From Microtetraspora glauca (lineage in GTDB: Bacteria; Actinomycetota; Actinomycetes; Streptosporangiales; Streptosporangiaceae), in NCBI GenBank assembly GCA_001570385.1, contig BBYL01000007.1:744001-808000 (forward strand): a stretch of DNA of 64,000 bases. The letters are read 5' to 3'. Positions 1 to 9,504 of the stretch are shown here, one piece after another. Each line of letters starts with the position of its first letter. Position 1 is the first letter of the stretch. The notes below the pieces were generated by a model that was not told where the DNA came from, searched no databases, and saw nothing but the letters and a program-made list of their open reading frames with translations. Made by a program: the position numbers and the translations under genes.

Positions 1-572
1 ATCTCCTGCTCGCGCGGCGGCAGCGGCACGGTCAGCTTGAGCAGGAACCGGTCCAGCTGGGCCTCGGGAAGCTGGTAGGTGCCCTCGTACTCGATCGGGT
101 TCTGCGTCGCCACGACGATGAACGGATCGGGCAGCTTGCGCGCGGCGCCGTCGACGCTGACCTGGCGTTCCTCCATCGCCTCCAGCAGGGCGGCCTGGGT
201 CTTCGGAGGCGTCCGGTTGATCTCGTCGGCGAGCAGCAGGTTGGTGAACACCGGCCCCTCGCGGAACTCGAACTCGGCCGTCCTGGCGTCGTAGACGAGC
301 GAGCCGGTCACGTCGCCCGGCATCAGGTCGGGGGTGAACTGCACCCGCTTGAAGTCGAGCGACAACGTCGCGGCCAGCGTACGGACCAGCAGGGTCTTGG
401 CCACCCCGGGGACGCCTTCGAGCAGCACGTGCCCCCGGCACAGCAGTGCGATCACCAGCCCGGTGACGACCGAGTCCTGTCCCACCACCGCCTTGGCGAC
501 CTCGGCGCGCAACGTGGCGAGCGCCTCGCGGGCCGTGTCCGCCCCCGGGGACCCGGGTGAAGATGTGGTCAA
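1..572 (-). CDS. MoxR-family AAA+ ATPase (C-terminal part beyond window)
   Basis: Cytoplasmic AAA+ chaperone of the MoxR family. These ATPases usually act with a DUF58/VWA partner in assembling or activating envelope or metal-containing proteins. The visible 190 codons carry the Walker A motif GVPGVAKT, the pore region MPGDVTGS, Walker [15 protein letters not shown] and sensor 1 [24 protein letters not shown], which are diagnostic. The start is taken as TTG at 572, overlapping the TGA of the upstream DUF4350 gene, because homology reaches almost to that codon and the operon uses 4-base overlaps throughout. It is the fourth gene of a coupled operon; a DUF58 gene would be expected next, outside the window. 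The start codon is inferred; the family call is firm. Confidence 0.93.
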   Translation of the reverse strand, partial: MTTSSPGSPGADTAREALATLRAEVAKAVVGQDSVVTGLVIALLCRGHVLLEGVPGVAKTLLVRTLAATLSLDFKRVQFTPDLMPGDVTGSLVYDARTAEFEFREGPVFTNLLLADEINRTPPKTQAALLEAMEERQVSVDGAARKLPDPFIVVATQNPIEYEGTYQLPEAQLDRFLLKLTVPLPPREQE

Positions 573-1735
573 GAGTCTCGTACCTGCCTTTCCAGTGTGT
601 CGAGGTATCCGGCCAGGGCCACCAGCCCGCCGTCGTCCGCGGGCACGGCGCCGTACAGCGTGGCCCGCACCTCCCGCGCGTCCAGCCCGGTCCGTGCGGC
701 CGTCGCGGCGACGACCTCGTCGGGCGCGGCCGTCGGCGGCAGCCCCAGGCGCGGGGCCAGCCGGTCGATCGCGGCGGCGCGCAGCGCCGGCGCGGCGCGG
801 TCCCTGGCCCGCCGTGCCCGGTAAAGCCGGCCGCGTCCCTCCACGGTCTCGGCCGCCCGGACGACGACCGGCAGCCGTTCGGCGACGACCGGTCCGAGGC
901 GGCGTCCCCGCCAGAGGGCCACCACGCCCACCGCGACGGCGAGCTGCACGACCGCCCAGCTGACGCCGGACGGGATGAGATCGCCCAGGCTCCTGCCCTC
1001 GGGCCCGGCCAGGGTGGGATCCCACTGCTCGGGGGCGACCAGCCAGATCAGCCGGGGCCTGGCCCCGGCCAGGTTCATCGCGAGCGCGGCGTTGCCGTCC
1101 TCCGCGAGGCGCAGGTTCGTCATGAACGCGCCGTCGCCGACCACGGTGACCGTCCGCCCGCCGGTCGTGTACCGCACGAGCGTCGGGTGCCCGGCGGCCG
1201 GATAGCAGCCGGCTCCGCCTGCGGGGGCGGTGAAGGAGACGCCGCCCAGGTGGGCGCTGCCCGCCCCGGTCGCCGCCCGGAGGTCGCAGCGCGGCTCCCG
1301 GGACCTGGTCCGCACATGCTCCTTGACGAGGAGTCCTCCGGCCAGGACGTCGAGGTGCGGTACCGCGCCGACGATCAGCCTGTCCTGCCCCGATCCGGCG
1401 ATCCTGCGCGCGTCGGCCTCGCTGAGGAAGTCGGTGTCGCCGATGAGGAGCTGGCTGTCGGGGCCCGCGGCGCTGATGAGGGCGGAGACGCTGTCGACGC
1501 GTTCGACGGACACGCCCCGGCCGCCGAGCAGCTGCGCGAGCGCCTTGGCACCCACGTCCGAGGAGTCGCCGGGGTCGAGCGGGCGGCCTTCCGTTCCCGG
1601 CGACGACAGCAGCACGGGGACGAGCGCGGTGACCAGCACCAGCAGCCCGACCAGGAGGATGCCGCGCCCGCCCCGCCACATGCTCCGGGTCGTCGGGGAC
1701 GTGGAGGCCGACGACGGCGCGGTCACCGTGCTCAC
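569..1735 (-). CDS. DUF4350 domain membrane protein
   Basis: Protein of 388 residues. An N-terminal membrane segment (about residues 25-45, [18 protein letters not shown]) is followed by an extracytoplasmic DUF4350 domain. That domain contains the stretch [14 protein letters not shown] and later [25 protein letters not shown], typical of this glutamine-amidotransferase-like fold. A second membrane segment (about 285-305, [21 protein letters not shown]) precedes a cytoplasmic tail. The GTG start overlaps the TGA of the DUF4129 gene, so translation is probably coupled. In actinobacteria this gene regularly sits between DUF4129 and MoxR genes; the molecular function is unknown. Confidence 0.88.
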   Translation of the reverse strand: MSTVTAPSSASTSPTTRSMWRGGRGILLVGLLVLVTALVPVLLSSPGTEGRPLDPGDSSDVGAKALAQLLGGRGVSVERVDSVSALISAAGPDSQLLIGDTDFLSEADARRIAGSGQDRLIVGAVPHLDVLAGGLLVKEHVRTRSREPRCDLRAATGAGSAHLGGVSFTAPAGGAGCYPAAGHPTLVRYTTGGRTVTVVGDGAFMTNLRLAEDGNAALAMNLAGARPRLIWLVAPEQWDPTLAGPEGRSLGDLIPSGVSWAVVQLAVAVGVVALWRGRRLGPVVAERLPVVVRAAETVEGRGRLYRARRARDRAAPALRAAAIDRLAPRLGLPPTAAPDEVVAATAARTGLDAREVRATLYGAVPADDGGLVALAGYLDTLERQVRDS

Positions 1736-2394
1736 GCGTCCGCCCGCAGGCTCACGCGGGCCGCCGCGAGGCGCCGGTCCAGCTCGGCCAGGCTCGCGTA
1801 GCCCTCCGCGGTGCCCGGGGCCTCGCCGTACGTGACGTCGTCGAAGAGGCGCGCGGCCGCGCCCAGCTCGGCGGCGTGGTCGGGCAGCGCCCGGCCGGCG
1901 TCCGCGGCCAGCTCGGCGGCGGTACGGCCGGGCATGGGACTGACGATGGCCCGCTCCTCCAGGTCGCGGGCGATCGCCCGGAGCCGTTCCCTGATCGCCT
2001 CCGCCCAGCTTCCCGCGGCCGCCAGCCGTTCGGCCTCGGTGCGGTGCTCGGCGGCCGTGCGCTCCCGGCCGTCGAAGATCGCCTCATCCTCGGCGCGCCG
2101 GCCGCGGGACATCCGCCGCAGGGACCACACCAGCAGCGCCGCCAGGAGCACGATGATCGCCACGATGAGGAACAGCGCCCAGAGGCCGCTGCCCGGCCCT
2201 CCGGTCGTGGAGTCGAGCAGGTCACCGAGGAGCTGCGTGAAGTGCCGCCACAACCGGTCGACCAGCGGCTCCTGGTGGTAACCCGAGCGCAGCAGCTCCT
2301 CGGCGGCCTCGCGCCGGGCCTCCTCGCGGCCGATGTCGACGGGCGGGTCCAGCGCCGCCAGGGCCGCTGTCCATGGGAAGGCGGGCAGGGTCAC
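1732..2394 (-). CDS. DUF4129 domain membrane protein
   Basis: Protein of 220 residues with one membrane segment (about residues 58-80, [21 protein letters not shown]) and a C-terminal DUF4129 domain with the signature region [30 protein letters not shown]. The start is GTG at 2394, overlapping the TGA of the upstream gene as GTGA. A much longer open frame reaching to 3771 is an artefact of the overlapping upstream gene and should not be used. In other bacteria DUF4129 proteins are often fused to transglutaminase-like domains or sit in MoxR operons; here it is a stand-alone member. Function unknown. Confidence 0.87.
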   Translation of the reverse strand: MTLPAFPWTAALAALDPPVDIGREEARREAAEELLRSGYHQEPLVDRLWRHFTQLLGDLLDSTTGGPGSGLWALFLIVAIIVLLAALLVWSLRRMSRGRRAEDEAIFDGRERTAAEHRTEAERLAAAGSWAEAIRERLRAIARDLEERAIVSPMPGRTAAELAADAGRALPDHAAELGAAARLFDDVTYGEAPGTAEGYASLAELDRRLAAARVSLRADA

Positions 2395-3821
2395 GACCCT
2401 GGACCGAAGGGGTGCGTGCCGGACGTGCCCTGCGCGCCGCCGGTGTCGTGGGCGCCGTACGCCGCCGCGCCCGCGCCGGCGGCCGCGGCGTTGGACGGAT
2501 CCCACAGGTCGTCGACCGAGGCGTGCACCCAGCCCTGCGTCTGGTTCTGCGCCGCAGCCGACCGCAGCACCAGGTCGAACGCCTCCGCCCGCATCCGCCG
2601 GTCGGCGTACAGCAGGCCGTTCACGCCGGCCTGGAAGGGATAGGTGATCATCGAACTCAGTGTGCCGCCGATGGTCGTGAGGATGGTGACGATCACGGCG
2701 GTTCCCGCCGACGACCCGGCCGCGACGCCGATGAGCGTCCCCGCGAACGAGAACGGGAAGGAGAGCACGGACCCGATGATCCCGACGAGCAGGCCGGTCA
2801 GCAGCAGGATGCCGAGTACCCGCCACGAGTCGCCCTTGACCAGCCGCCACGAGCGGGACATGGCGTCCGTCGGGCCGCGTCCCTCCAGCACCACGGCCGG
2901 CGCCGCCAGCGCGAACTTGGTCGTGAAGAACAGCGCGTACGGGATGTAGATGACGATGAACAGCACCATGAGGCCGAAGAACGCGCCCAGGGCGCCCGTG
3001 GAGGAATCCGCTGTCCCGTCCAGGGCCCCCGAGGCGCCCAGCGCGACGACCAGGCCGACGATGAGCAGCGCGGGCACGATGAGGATCAGGCCCTCCAGGA
3101 CCACGAGGCCGAACAGGGCGGGAACCCGCCTCCTGGTCAGCCGCCAGGCCTCGCCGACGGTGATCCGCCCGCCGAACACCGCGCGGCCGAGCACCCGGGT
3201 CAGGATGCCGGTCAGGATCGTGGTCGCCACGAAGGTCAGCGCCAGCGAGATCAGCGTGCCCACGAGTTGCGCGGCCATCCCGCCCAGCGCGGAGGACGGA
3301 TCCGCCATCTCGGGATCGGTGAGGGCGTCGCCGAAGGACCGGAGATAGATCGCCTGCCCCACGGAGACCGGCAGCGTGGTGATCGCCGCGACGATCGCCG
3401 ACAGGCCGAGGGTGGCCTTCGGGTTCGAGCGGACCATCTTGATCGTGCCGTCGAGGATGTCGCCGAGCGCGAGCGGCCGCAGCGGGATGATGCCGGGGCG
3501 CGGGGCCTGCGGCGGCGGGCGGAACCCCTGCGGTCCTGGCCCGTACGGCTGCCCATATGGCGGCCCGTACTGCTGGCCTCCGTACTGCTGCTGCCCGTAC
3601 TGCTGGCCTCCGTACTGCTGGCCTCCGTACTGCTGGCCTCCGTACTGGGGGCCTCCGGGGTGCTGCCCGTACGGCGGTGGCGGGGGAGGCGGGGGCGTGT
3701 CGCCGGTCGCGCCGGGGGCGGCCCAGGATCCCGGGGCCCCGCCGTACGCCGGAGGCTGGTTGGGCGCCCAACCGGGCGGCACGTCGGGGGCGGGGCCGTC
3801 GTGGTCAGGGCCGTCTGTCAT
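2391..3821 (-). CDS. Polytopic membrane protein, GPDPase-membrane-domain-like, with Gln/Tyr/Gly-repeat N-terminus
   Basis: Protein of 476 residues. The first 150 residues are disordered, rich in Pro, Gly, Gln and Tyr, and include at least five QYGGQ-type repeats (encoded around 3545-3660). The rest holds about six to eight membrane segments, with the actinobacterial signature RPLALGDILDGTIKMVRSNP that introduces the membrane domain also found in some glycerophosphoryl diester phosphodiesterases. No phosphodiesterase catalytic domain is present. The ATG at 3821 (MTDGPDHDGP) is preferred over an upstream in-frame start at 4043, because the extra 74 residues look non-coding. It is the first gene of the MoxR operon. 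Function unknown. Confidence 0.85.
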   Translation of the reverse strand: MTDGPDHDGPAPDVPPGWAPNQPPAYGGAPGSWAAPGATGDTPPPPPPPPYGQHPGGPQYGGQQYGGQQYGGQQYGQQQYGGQQYGPPYGQPYGPGPQGFRPPPQAPRPGIIPLRPLALGDILDGTIKMVRSNPKATLGLSAIVAAITTLPVSVGQAIYLRSFGDALTDPEMADPSSALGGMAAQLVGTLISLALTFVATTILTGILTRVLGRAVFGGRITVGEAWRLTRRRVPALFGLVVLEGLILIVPALLIVGLVVALGASGALDGTADSSTGALGAFFGLMVLFIVIYIPYALFFTTKFALAAPAVVLEGRGPTDAMSRSWRLVKGDSWRVLGILLLTGLLVGIIGSVLSFPFSFAGTLIGVAAGSSAGTAVIVTILTTIGGTLSSMITYPFQAGVNGLLYADRRMRAEAFDLVLRSAAAQNQTQGWVHASVDDLWDPSNAAAAGAGAAAYGAHDTGGAQGTSGTHPFGPGS

Positions 3822-4187
3822 GTCCCAATCCTGGCATGATGTACGGCCGCTTGGCGTGGCGAGCCGTATGTGAAAACCGCGCCATCGCCGAGGCGACGGG
3901 CACCGGTCATGATCGAAAATCCAGAAATGATCATTCGGGGCCGCTCCTCCGGGGGCGGCTCGCGCGCAAGGCCGGGCGGCGCGGGAGATTTTCCCTCGAG
4001 GGCGGGCAAAGGTGCTGGTGCGATCTTGGCCGCATTTGGTCACATCATCGCGCGTTCCGCCCCGTGCGCCTAAACTCCTTCCTTTGTCATGGTCGTGTAT
4101 CGCTCATGCGGTGGCCACAGGTAGCCTTCCGGTGAACGTGTGATATCGCCCATATCTCTCAAATTTGCGTAGAACGAATGAGGGGCC
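3822..4187. promoter_or_regulatory. Divergent intergenic region between the MoxR operon and mtrA
   Basis: No credible gene. It must hold promoters for both directions. Visible elements are a 10-bp perfect palindrome AATGATCATT at 3926-3935, an 8-bp hairpin (GCCGCTCC, 3940-3947, with GGGGCGGC, 3952-3959), and a possible -10 hexamer TAAACT at 4071-4076 pointing to mtrA. A purine-rich GAGGGG ribosome site lies just before the mtrA ATG. The promoter assignment is weak because no good -35 element is paired with the hexamer. Confidence 0.4.
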
Positions 4188-4865
4188 ATGAAAGGACGCG
4201 TGCTGGTCGTCGATGACGACGCCGCTCTCGCCGAGATGCTCGGCATCGTGTTGCGCGGGGAGGGATTCGAGCCGTCCTTCGTGTCCGACGGCGACAAGGC
4301 ACTCGACGCATTCCGCGACACGCGGCCGGACCTGGTTCTTCTCGACCTGATGCTCCCGGGGGCCGACGGCATCGACGTCTGCCGCCGCATCCGCGCGGAG
4401 TCCGGTGTGCCGATCGTCATGCTGACCGCCAAGAGCGACACCATCGACGTGGTGCTCGGCCTCGAGTCCGGCGCCGACGACTACATCGTCAAGCCGTTCA
4501 AGCCGAAGGAGCTCGTCGCGCGCGTGCGCGCCCGGCTCCGCCGCACCGACGAGCCGACCCCCGAGATCCTCCAGATCGGCGACATCACGATCGACGTCGC
4601 CGGGCACTCGGTCAAGCGTGCCGAGGAGACCATCAACCTCACGCCGCTGGAGTTCGACCTGCTGGTCGCCCTCGCGCGCAAGCCGCGCCAGGTCTTCACC
4701 CGCGAGGTCCTGCTCGAGCAGGTCTGGGGCTACCGCCACGCGGCGGACACCCGGCTGGTCAACGTGCACGTCCAGCGGCTCCGCGCCAAGATCGAGAAGG
4801 ACCCCGAGCACCCCGAGATCGTGGTCACGGTCCGCGGCGTCGGGTACAAGGCCGGCCCGGCCTAG
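4188..4865 (+). CDS. mtrA: Two-component response regulator MtrA
   Basis: OmpR/PhoB-type regulator of 225 residues, the normal length for MtrA. The receiver domain (residues 1-118) has the acidic pair DDD at 8-10, the phosphorylated Asp53 in LVLLDLMLPG, and Lys in IVKPFKPKEL. The C-terminal winged helix (about 128-225) contains LTPLEFDLLVALARKPRQVFTREVLLEQVWGYRH and the recognition helix LVNVHVQRLRAKIE. In actinobacteria MtrA works with MtrB and LpqB to control cell-wall, septation and developmental genes. Its neighbours mtrB and lpqB follow directly, which confirms the assignment. Confidence 0.98.
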   Translation: MKGRVLVVDDDAALAEMLGIVLRGEGFEPSFVSDGDKALDAFRDTRPDLVLLDLMLPGADGIDVCRRIRAESGVPIVMLTAKSDTIDVVLGLESGADDYIVKPFKPKELVARVRARLRRTDEPTPEILQIGDITIDVAGHSVKRAEETINLTPLEFDLLVALARKPRQVFTREVLLEQVWGYRHAADTRLVNVHVQRLRAKIEKDPEHPEIVVTVRGVGYKAGPA

Positions 4866-4883
4866 CCTCCCGGCCGACCCGCG

Positions 4884-6617
4884 ATGCCCGCCCCCGCGAA
4901 GAAGCCCGGCCGGAGGAGCCCGCGCCAGATCGCGCGCGGCGTCCGCCGGCGGGCCCGGCGCGCCGCGCGCCGGGCCCGCGGGGTCTGGCGGCGGTCCCTC
5001 CAGCTTCGGGTGGTGACCAGCACGCTGGTCATCTCGATGACCGTCGTGGTGGTCCTCGGCGTCTTCCTGATGCAGTCGATCGTCAAGTCGATGGTGGACG
5101 GCCGCAGGAACGTCGCCGTGGCCGAGGCCGCGGCGAACGTCACGACCATCGCGGGCTACCTGGAGAACGCCCCGCTCGGCGGCGACTCCGCGAAGCCGCA
5201 GGCGTCCGGTGACGGCACCACGACCTCGTCGGACAACCCGGTGGACGTGGTGGCCAAGAGCCTGGCCGACCGGGCCGGATCCCGCTACAGCGTCGTCATC
5301 CGCAACGACGGGGCGGTGGGCGAGGAACGTGCCACCGGCGACATCGACTGGCGAAGTGTCCCCGAGAGGATGCGCGACAAGGTCCGCAAGCTCGGCCCGC
5401 TGGACCCGCCCTACGCCCAGATCGGCGTCCCCCTGCACTTCCTCGGCAAGGCGCCGGAGGTCGGCATGGTGGTGGGGGCCAAGGTCGTCTCGTACAACGG
5501 CACCGTCTACGAGATCTACCACCTCTTCCCGCTCGGCGAGGAGGAGCGGACCCTGTCGTCCATCCGCCAGTTGCTCATCGTGGTCGGCGCCGTCCTCGTG
5601 CTGCTGCTCGCCGCCATCGCCTCCCTGGTGACCCGCCAGGTCGTCACGCCCGTACGACTGGCGCGGCAGGCGGCGGAACGGCTGGCGGCCGGCCGGCTGG
5701 AGGAACGGCTCAAGGCGCGCGGGGAGGACGACCTCGCCCGGCTGGCCACCTCCTTCAACGAGATGGCGTCCAACCTCGCCCTCAAGATCCACCAGTTGGA
5801 GGAGCTGTCCCAGGTCCAGCGGCAGTTCGTGTCCGACGTGTCGCACGAGCTGCGCACCCCGCTGACCACGGTCAGGATGGCCGCCGACCTGCTCTACGAG
5901 AGCCGCGAGGACTTCGAACCGGCCGCCGCGCGGTCGGCCGAGCTCATGCAGAACCAGCTCGAACGCTTCGAGTCGATGCTCGCCGACCTGCTGGAGATCA
6001 GCAGATACGACGCCGGAGCCGCCACACTCGACCTGGATCCGGTCGACATGCGCGACGTGGTGCTGAGCGCCATCGGCGATTCCGAGGCCCTGGCGGAGCG
6101 GCACGCCACCCGCTTCGAGCTGCGGATCCCGAGCGAGCCCTGCATGGCCGAGGTGGACAGCCGCCGGGTGGAGCGCATCCTGCGCAACCTGCTGTTCAAC
6201 GCCATCGAGCACGGCGAGGGCAAGGACATCGTCGTCACGCTGGGGGGCGACAGGGACGCCGTGGCCGTCGCCGTACGCGATCACGGCGTGGGGCTGAAAT
6301 CGGGCGAGGAGAACCTGGTCTTCGACCGGTTCTGGCGGGCCGACCCGTCACGGGCGCGGACCATCGGGGGAACGGGGCTCGGCCTGGCCATCTCCCGGGA
6401 GGACGCGCTCCTTCATGGGGGCTGGCTCCAGGCGTGGGGGGCGCCCGGGGAAGGCACCCAGTTCCGGCTCTCCCTGCCGCGGCAGGCGGGGGCCGAGCTC
6501 AAGGGGTCGCCGCTCCCGCTCGTCCCGCCCGAGGTCGAGATGCGGCGTAGCTGGCGCGGGCACATCCCCGCGCTGCCGGCGGGGATGGGGGACGCGGTGG
6601 TCTTCGATGTGGACTAG
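4884..6617 (+). CDS. mtrB: Sensor histidine kinase MtrB
   Basis: Membrane kinase of 577 residues. A basic Arg-rich N-terminus precedes membrane segment 1 (about 46-68). An extracytoplasmic sensor region follows, then membrane segment 2 (about 230-252), a HAMP domain (VVTPVRLARQAAERLAAGRLEERL), the dimerisation/H box FVSDVSHELRTPLTTVRM with His321, the N box LRNLLFNAIEHGEG and the ATP-lid motif GGTGLGLAISREDALLHGG. It partners MtrA. Its last codons overlap the start of lpqB, which suggests coupled translation of the sensor and its lipoprotein modulator. No strong ribosome site precedes the ATG, so the exact start is less certain. Confidence 0.97.
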   Translation: MPAPAKKPGRRSPRQIARGVRRRARRAARRARGVWRRSLQLRVVTSTLVISMTVVVVLGVFLMQSIVKSMVDGRRNVAVAEAAANVTTIAGYLENAPLGGDSAKPQASGDGTTTSSDNPVDVVAKSLADRAGSRYSVVIRNDGAVGEERATGDIDWRSVPERMRDKVRKLGPLDPPYAQIGVPLHFLGKAPEVGMVVGAKVVSYNGTVYEIYHLFPLGEEERTLSSIRQLLIVVGAVLVLLLAAIASLVTRQVVTPVRLARQAAERLAAGRLEERLKARGEDDLARLATSFNEMASNLALKIHQLEELSQVQRQFVSDVSHELRTPLTTVRMAADLLYESREDFEPAAARSAELMQNQLERFESMLADLLEISRYDAGAATLDLDPVDMRDVVLSAIGDSEALAERHATRFELRIPSEPCMAEVDSRRVERILRNLLFNAIEHGEGKDIVVTLGGDRDAVAVAVRDHGVGLKSGEENLVFDRFWRADPSRARTIGGTGLGLAISREDALLHGGWLQAWGAPGEGTQFRLSLPRQAGAELKGSPLPLVPPEVEMRRSWRGHIPALPAGMGDAVVFDVD

Positions 6618-8394
6618 GTCCGGCCCGCTCCGGTACGCCGTGGTCGCGGTGACCGCGCTCGCGATGACGGGCGGCGGAGCCGGGTGCGCGATCATCCCGA
6701 CCGGTGGCAGCCCCATCCCGGCCAGGGAGGAGAGCAACAGCGACCCGCTGAACGCGCCGTACGTGCGCATCATCGCGTCCCCGCCGAAGAACGGCGCGCA
6801 GCCGCGGGACATCGTCGCCGGCTTCCGCGCCGCGATGGCGAGCGTGGACGACTCCGACTGGAAGGTCGCCAGGCAGTACCTCACCGGCGACGCGCTCACC
6901 GAATGGAACCCCAAGGGCGGGGTCACCGTGTTCGACTCGGCCGGGCCGAAGGAGCAGGGCGACGCGAGCGGTGTGACCATGACGTTCCACGGCACGGTCG
7001 CCGCGACGATCGACGGCGAGGGCCGCTACCAGGACCTCACGCTCTCCAGCATCGAACGCGATCTCGCGTTCGGGCTCACGAAGGTCGACGGTGAGTGGCG
7101 CATCTCCTCCGCGCCGCCGGGACTGCTGCTCTCGTCCGCCGACGTCAAGCGCGCCTACGGCGCGTTCGACCTGTACTACCCCGACATCAGCCACAAGTGG
7201 CTGATCGCCGACCATGTCGCGATCCCCATCGACCCGAGCGAGAGCCAGGTGGAGACGCTCGTCAGGTGGCTGCTCCGCGGGCCGGGGCGCTCGTTGCGCG
7301 GCGCGGTCGGGAAGGTGCTGCCCCCGGAGACGGCGCTGATCCGCGTCGTACCCGACGGCGACAGCGTGATCCTCGACTTCACCTCGTCCATGGCCATGAT
7401 CGGGGAGCGGCTGGACCAGATCAGGGCGGTCTCGGCGCAACTCGCCTGGACCCTCAACCAGGTCATCCCGGGGCAGAGCATCCAGATCCAGGTGAACGGG
7501 GAGCCGCTCCCGACGGACGCCCGGGGCATCAAGTTCCAGAACTATCCCGAGTTCAACCCCGCCGTCCTCACCGGCGATCAGCCCGCCTATTTCATGAAGG
7601 GCGGAGTGCTGCGCCGGGTCGACCACGACGCGGGCGATCCGGTGGTCGAGGGCGCCCCGGGCCAGAAGACCATGGAGTTCACCTCGCCGGCGATCTCCGG
7701 TACCGAGCGGCGGGCCAAGGTGGCCGCGCTCGGCGACGACGGAGCCGTGTACGTGGCCGATATGACCACCGAGGAGAGCCGGTGGGACAAGTGGATCGCC
7801 GGGGTGAAGGGCAGCACGCTGACCCCGCCCTCCTGGGACAGGTACGGCGCCGTGTGGACCGCCGAGAACGTCGCCGGTGAGCTGCGGGTCTGGGCCGCGT
7901 ACGGCCCGGCGCCGCAACGGGTCATGATCCCGGCGGAGATCGCCTCCGCCAATGTGGAGGCCCTGCGGGTCGCCCGTGACGGCGCCCGCGTGGCGATGAT
8001 CGTCGACAGCGGTCACGGGCCGGAGTTGAAGGCCGGCCCGGTCCTCAGGGACGAGGGCAACCTCCGGATCGGCGAGCTGAGGACGCTGGTCGAGGCCAAG
8101 GAGGGCCAGAGCATCCTCGATGTCGCCTGGAAGGACGGGCAGCACGTGGTGGTCCTGTCCCAGAGCAAGAAGGGCGGCCGCGTCTGCACCACCTACTCCG
8201 TGACCGACGGAAGGTCGGAGGAGCCCAAGTCGGCGGCGCACGTCTCGAGCATCAGCGCGGCGGGGGACTCCCTGCTCGCCGGCAGTGACGACGGCGGGGA
8301 CGGCGGCGAGGTCCTCTCCTGGGACGGCAAGAAGAGCGAGTGGGCGACCGAGGTGAAGGACGGGGCCGGCTCCCCCGTCTACCCGCTCGGCTGA
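6607..8394 (+). CDS. lpqB: Lipoprotein LpqB
   Basis: Protein of 595 residues that acts outside the membrane with MtrB; in mycobacteria LpqB modulates MtrAB signalling. A lipoprotein signal ends at the lipobox GAGC (Cys about residue 25), followed by AIIPTGGSPI. A GerMN-type domain lies around 200-300 (ETLVRWLLRGPGRSLRGAVGKVLP, then VILDFTSSMAMIGERLDQIRAVSAQLAWTLNQ). The C-terminal half looks like a beta-propeller with repeated short strands. The ATG at 6607 lies inside the 3' end of mtrB. A longer frame starting at 6415 is rejected because its extra sequence is antisense-like Arg/Ser/Pro and would bury the signal peptide. Confidence 0.95.
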   Translation: MWTRSGPLRYAVVAVTALAMTGGGAGCAIIPTGGSPIPAREESNSDPLNAPYVRIIASPPKNGAQPRDIVAGFRAAMASVDDSDWKVARQYLTGDALTEWNPKGGVTVFDSAGPKEQGDASGVTMTFHGTVAATIDGEGRYQDLTLSSIERDLAFGLTKVDGEWRISSAPPGLLLSSADVKRAYGAFDLYYPDISHKWLIADHVAIPIDPSESQVETLVRWLLRGPGRSLRGAVGKVLPPETALIRVVPDGDSVILDFTSSMAMIGERLDQIRAVSAQLAWTLNQVIPGQSIQIQVNGEPLPTDARGIKFQNYPEFNPAVLTGDQPAYFMKGGVLRRVDHDAGDPVVEGAPGQKTMEFTSPAISGTERRAKVAALGDDGAVYVADMTTEESRWDKWIAGVKGSTLTPPSWDRYGAVWTAENVAGELRVWAAYGPAPQRVMIPAEIASANVEALRVARDGARVAMIVDSGHGPELKAGPVLRDEGNLRIGELRTLVEAKEGQSILDVAWKDGQHVVVLSQSKKGGRVCTTYSVTDGRSEEPKSAAHVSSISAAGDSLLAGSDDGGDGGEVLSWDGKKSEWATEVKDGAGSPVYPLG

Positions 8395-8467
8395 CCGGCC
8401 TTCCGGTCCTCCCGCGCGCCCGTCGGTGAGCCGCTGGACTGTCGGTGCCCCCTGGCAGGGTGGGCGG

Positions 8468-9286
8468 ATGCTCGCGGCCCTGCTCGATCTCGTCCTGCCG
8501 CCCCGATGCGCCGGGTGCGGCGAGCCGGATGCCCTGGTCTGCCCGCTGTGCATGGAGGAGATCCTCCGCGCTCCCGCCTCCCGGCCGCCCGATCCCTCAC
8601 CTCCCGGCCTGCCCGAGTGCTGGTCGGCGACCCGCTACGACGGCGCCGCCCGCCGTCTGCTGCTCGCCTACAAGGAGCGCGGCCGTACGGCCCTGGCCCC
8701 GGTGCTGTCCGCCGTCCTGGCCGAGGTCGCGGAAGCGGCCCTCGCCGGATCCGCTGTGGGAGCAGTGTCCGGTCCCGTCACGGTGGTGCCCGTGCCCAGC
8801 GCCCGTGCCGCGTACCGGAGGCGCGGGCACGATCCGGTCGGCGTGATCGCGGCCGGGGCGGTGGCGCTGCTGCGGCGGAGAGGGGTGCCGGTCACGATCA
8901 CGCCGCTGCTGCGGCAGGCCCGGCGGGTGGCCGACCAGGCGGGCCTGAGCTCGACGCAGCGGGCCGCCAACCTCCATGGCGCACTCGAGGTCATCCGCGC
9001 CCGGAGGGGCGCCACACGGGCCTCTGGAGGCCGGGAGGCCGTCGTTCTGCTGGTCGACGACATCGTCACCACCGGAGTGACATTGGCCGAGGCGGCCCGT
9101 GCCGTACGTGAGACCGGCGCGGACGTCCCGCTGGCCCTCACGGTCGCCGCCACGGGGCGCCGCCGCGGGGCGACGCCGCGGAGACACGGCGCGGAGGAAC
9201 ACCACCGGGACAGGGCCGAACAGAGGACCGGATTGAGACGGCGACACGCCCGGAGAGACGGAGATCACGTTCATGACCGACGGTAA
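8468..9286 (+). CDS. ComF-family phosphoribosyltransferase-like protein
   Basis: Protein of 272 residues. An N-terminal zinc-binding region (CAGCGEPDALVCPLC) is followed by a type I phosphoribosyltransferase fold with the PRPP-binding loop VVLLVDDIVTTGVTLAEAAR near residue 195. ComF proteins are linked to DNA uptake in competent bacteria, but this family is conserved in actinomycetes without known competence, so its role here is open. ATG at 8468 follows a GGGTGGGCGG ribosome site and starts right at the conserved MLAALLDLVLPPRCAGC; an upstream ATG at 8426 is possible. The last 35 residues are Arg/His-rich and unconserved-looking. Confidence 0.88.
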   Translation: MLAALLDLVLPPRCAGCGEPDALVCPLCMEEILRAPASRPPDPSPPGLPECWSATRYDGAARRLLLAYKERGRTALAPVLSAVLAEVAEAALAGSAVGAVSGPVTVVPVPSARAAYRRRGHDPVGVIAAGAVALLRRRGVPVTITPLLRQARRVADQAGLSSTQRAANLHGALEVIRARRGATRASGGREAVVLLVDDIVTTGVTLAEAARAVRETGADVPLALTVAATGRRRGATPRRHGAEEHHRDRAEQRTGLRRRHARRDGDHVHDRR

Positions 9287-9449
9287 AGAAGAGATCGATC
9301 GTGGAGGCGTGTCCGATGCCACATCTTTGTTCCTCGATGGACAGGATGCCCTGCTCAGGGGGCACTGGTACCCCTGTGCGGCAGGGGGAACCGACCACGC
9401 CGACTCGGTCGCGGAGGGCGCGGATCCGCTCGGGGATGACGGGATGTGA
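9273..9449 (+). CDS. Possible small ORF of 58 residues between comF and hpf
   Basis: An ATG-started frame overlaps the last 14 bases of comF in another frame. It encodes an acidic peptide beginning MTDGKEEIDRGG and containing LFLDGQDALLRGHWYP. Codon use is less GC3-biased than in the neighbours, and I recognise no family. It may be a real small gene coupled to comF or chance. Confidence 0.25.
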   Translation: MTDGKEEIDRGGVSDATSLFLDGQDALLRGHWYPCAAGGTDHADSVAEGADPLGDDGM

Positions 9450-9469
9450 TCATCCGGCGGGTCGCGCGG

Positions 9470-9498
9470 CTGACATTCGGCCCGGCAGGGACTAGCGT
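9470..9498 (+). promoter_or_regulatory. Candidate promoter of the hpf leader RNA
   Basis: CTGACA (9470-9475) and TAGCGT (9493-9498) are separated by exactly 17 bases and match the -35 and -10 consensus of the main actinobacterial sigma factor. Transcription would start near 9505, immediately before the structured leader. The spacing and hexamers are seen; promoter activity is inferred. Confidence 0.5.
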
Positions 9499-9504
9499 TC
9501 AGGA

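Noticed and set aside
1732..3771. Open frame of 679 codons on the minus strand
   Set aside because: Only its last 220 codons (the DUF4129 gene) look like protein. The upstream part is a Pro/Arg/Ala-rich shadow of the GPDPase-like gene read in another frame.
4104..6284. 726-codon minus-strand frame opposite mtrA and mtrB
   Set aside because: Antisense artefact of high GC3 codon use; composition is His/Asp/Val/Gly-rich without any fold, and the plus strand carries unmistakable mtrA-mtrB.
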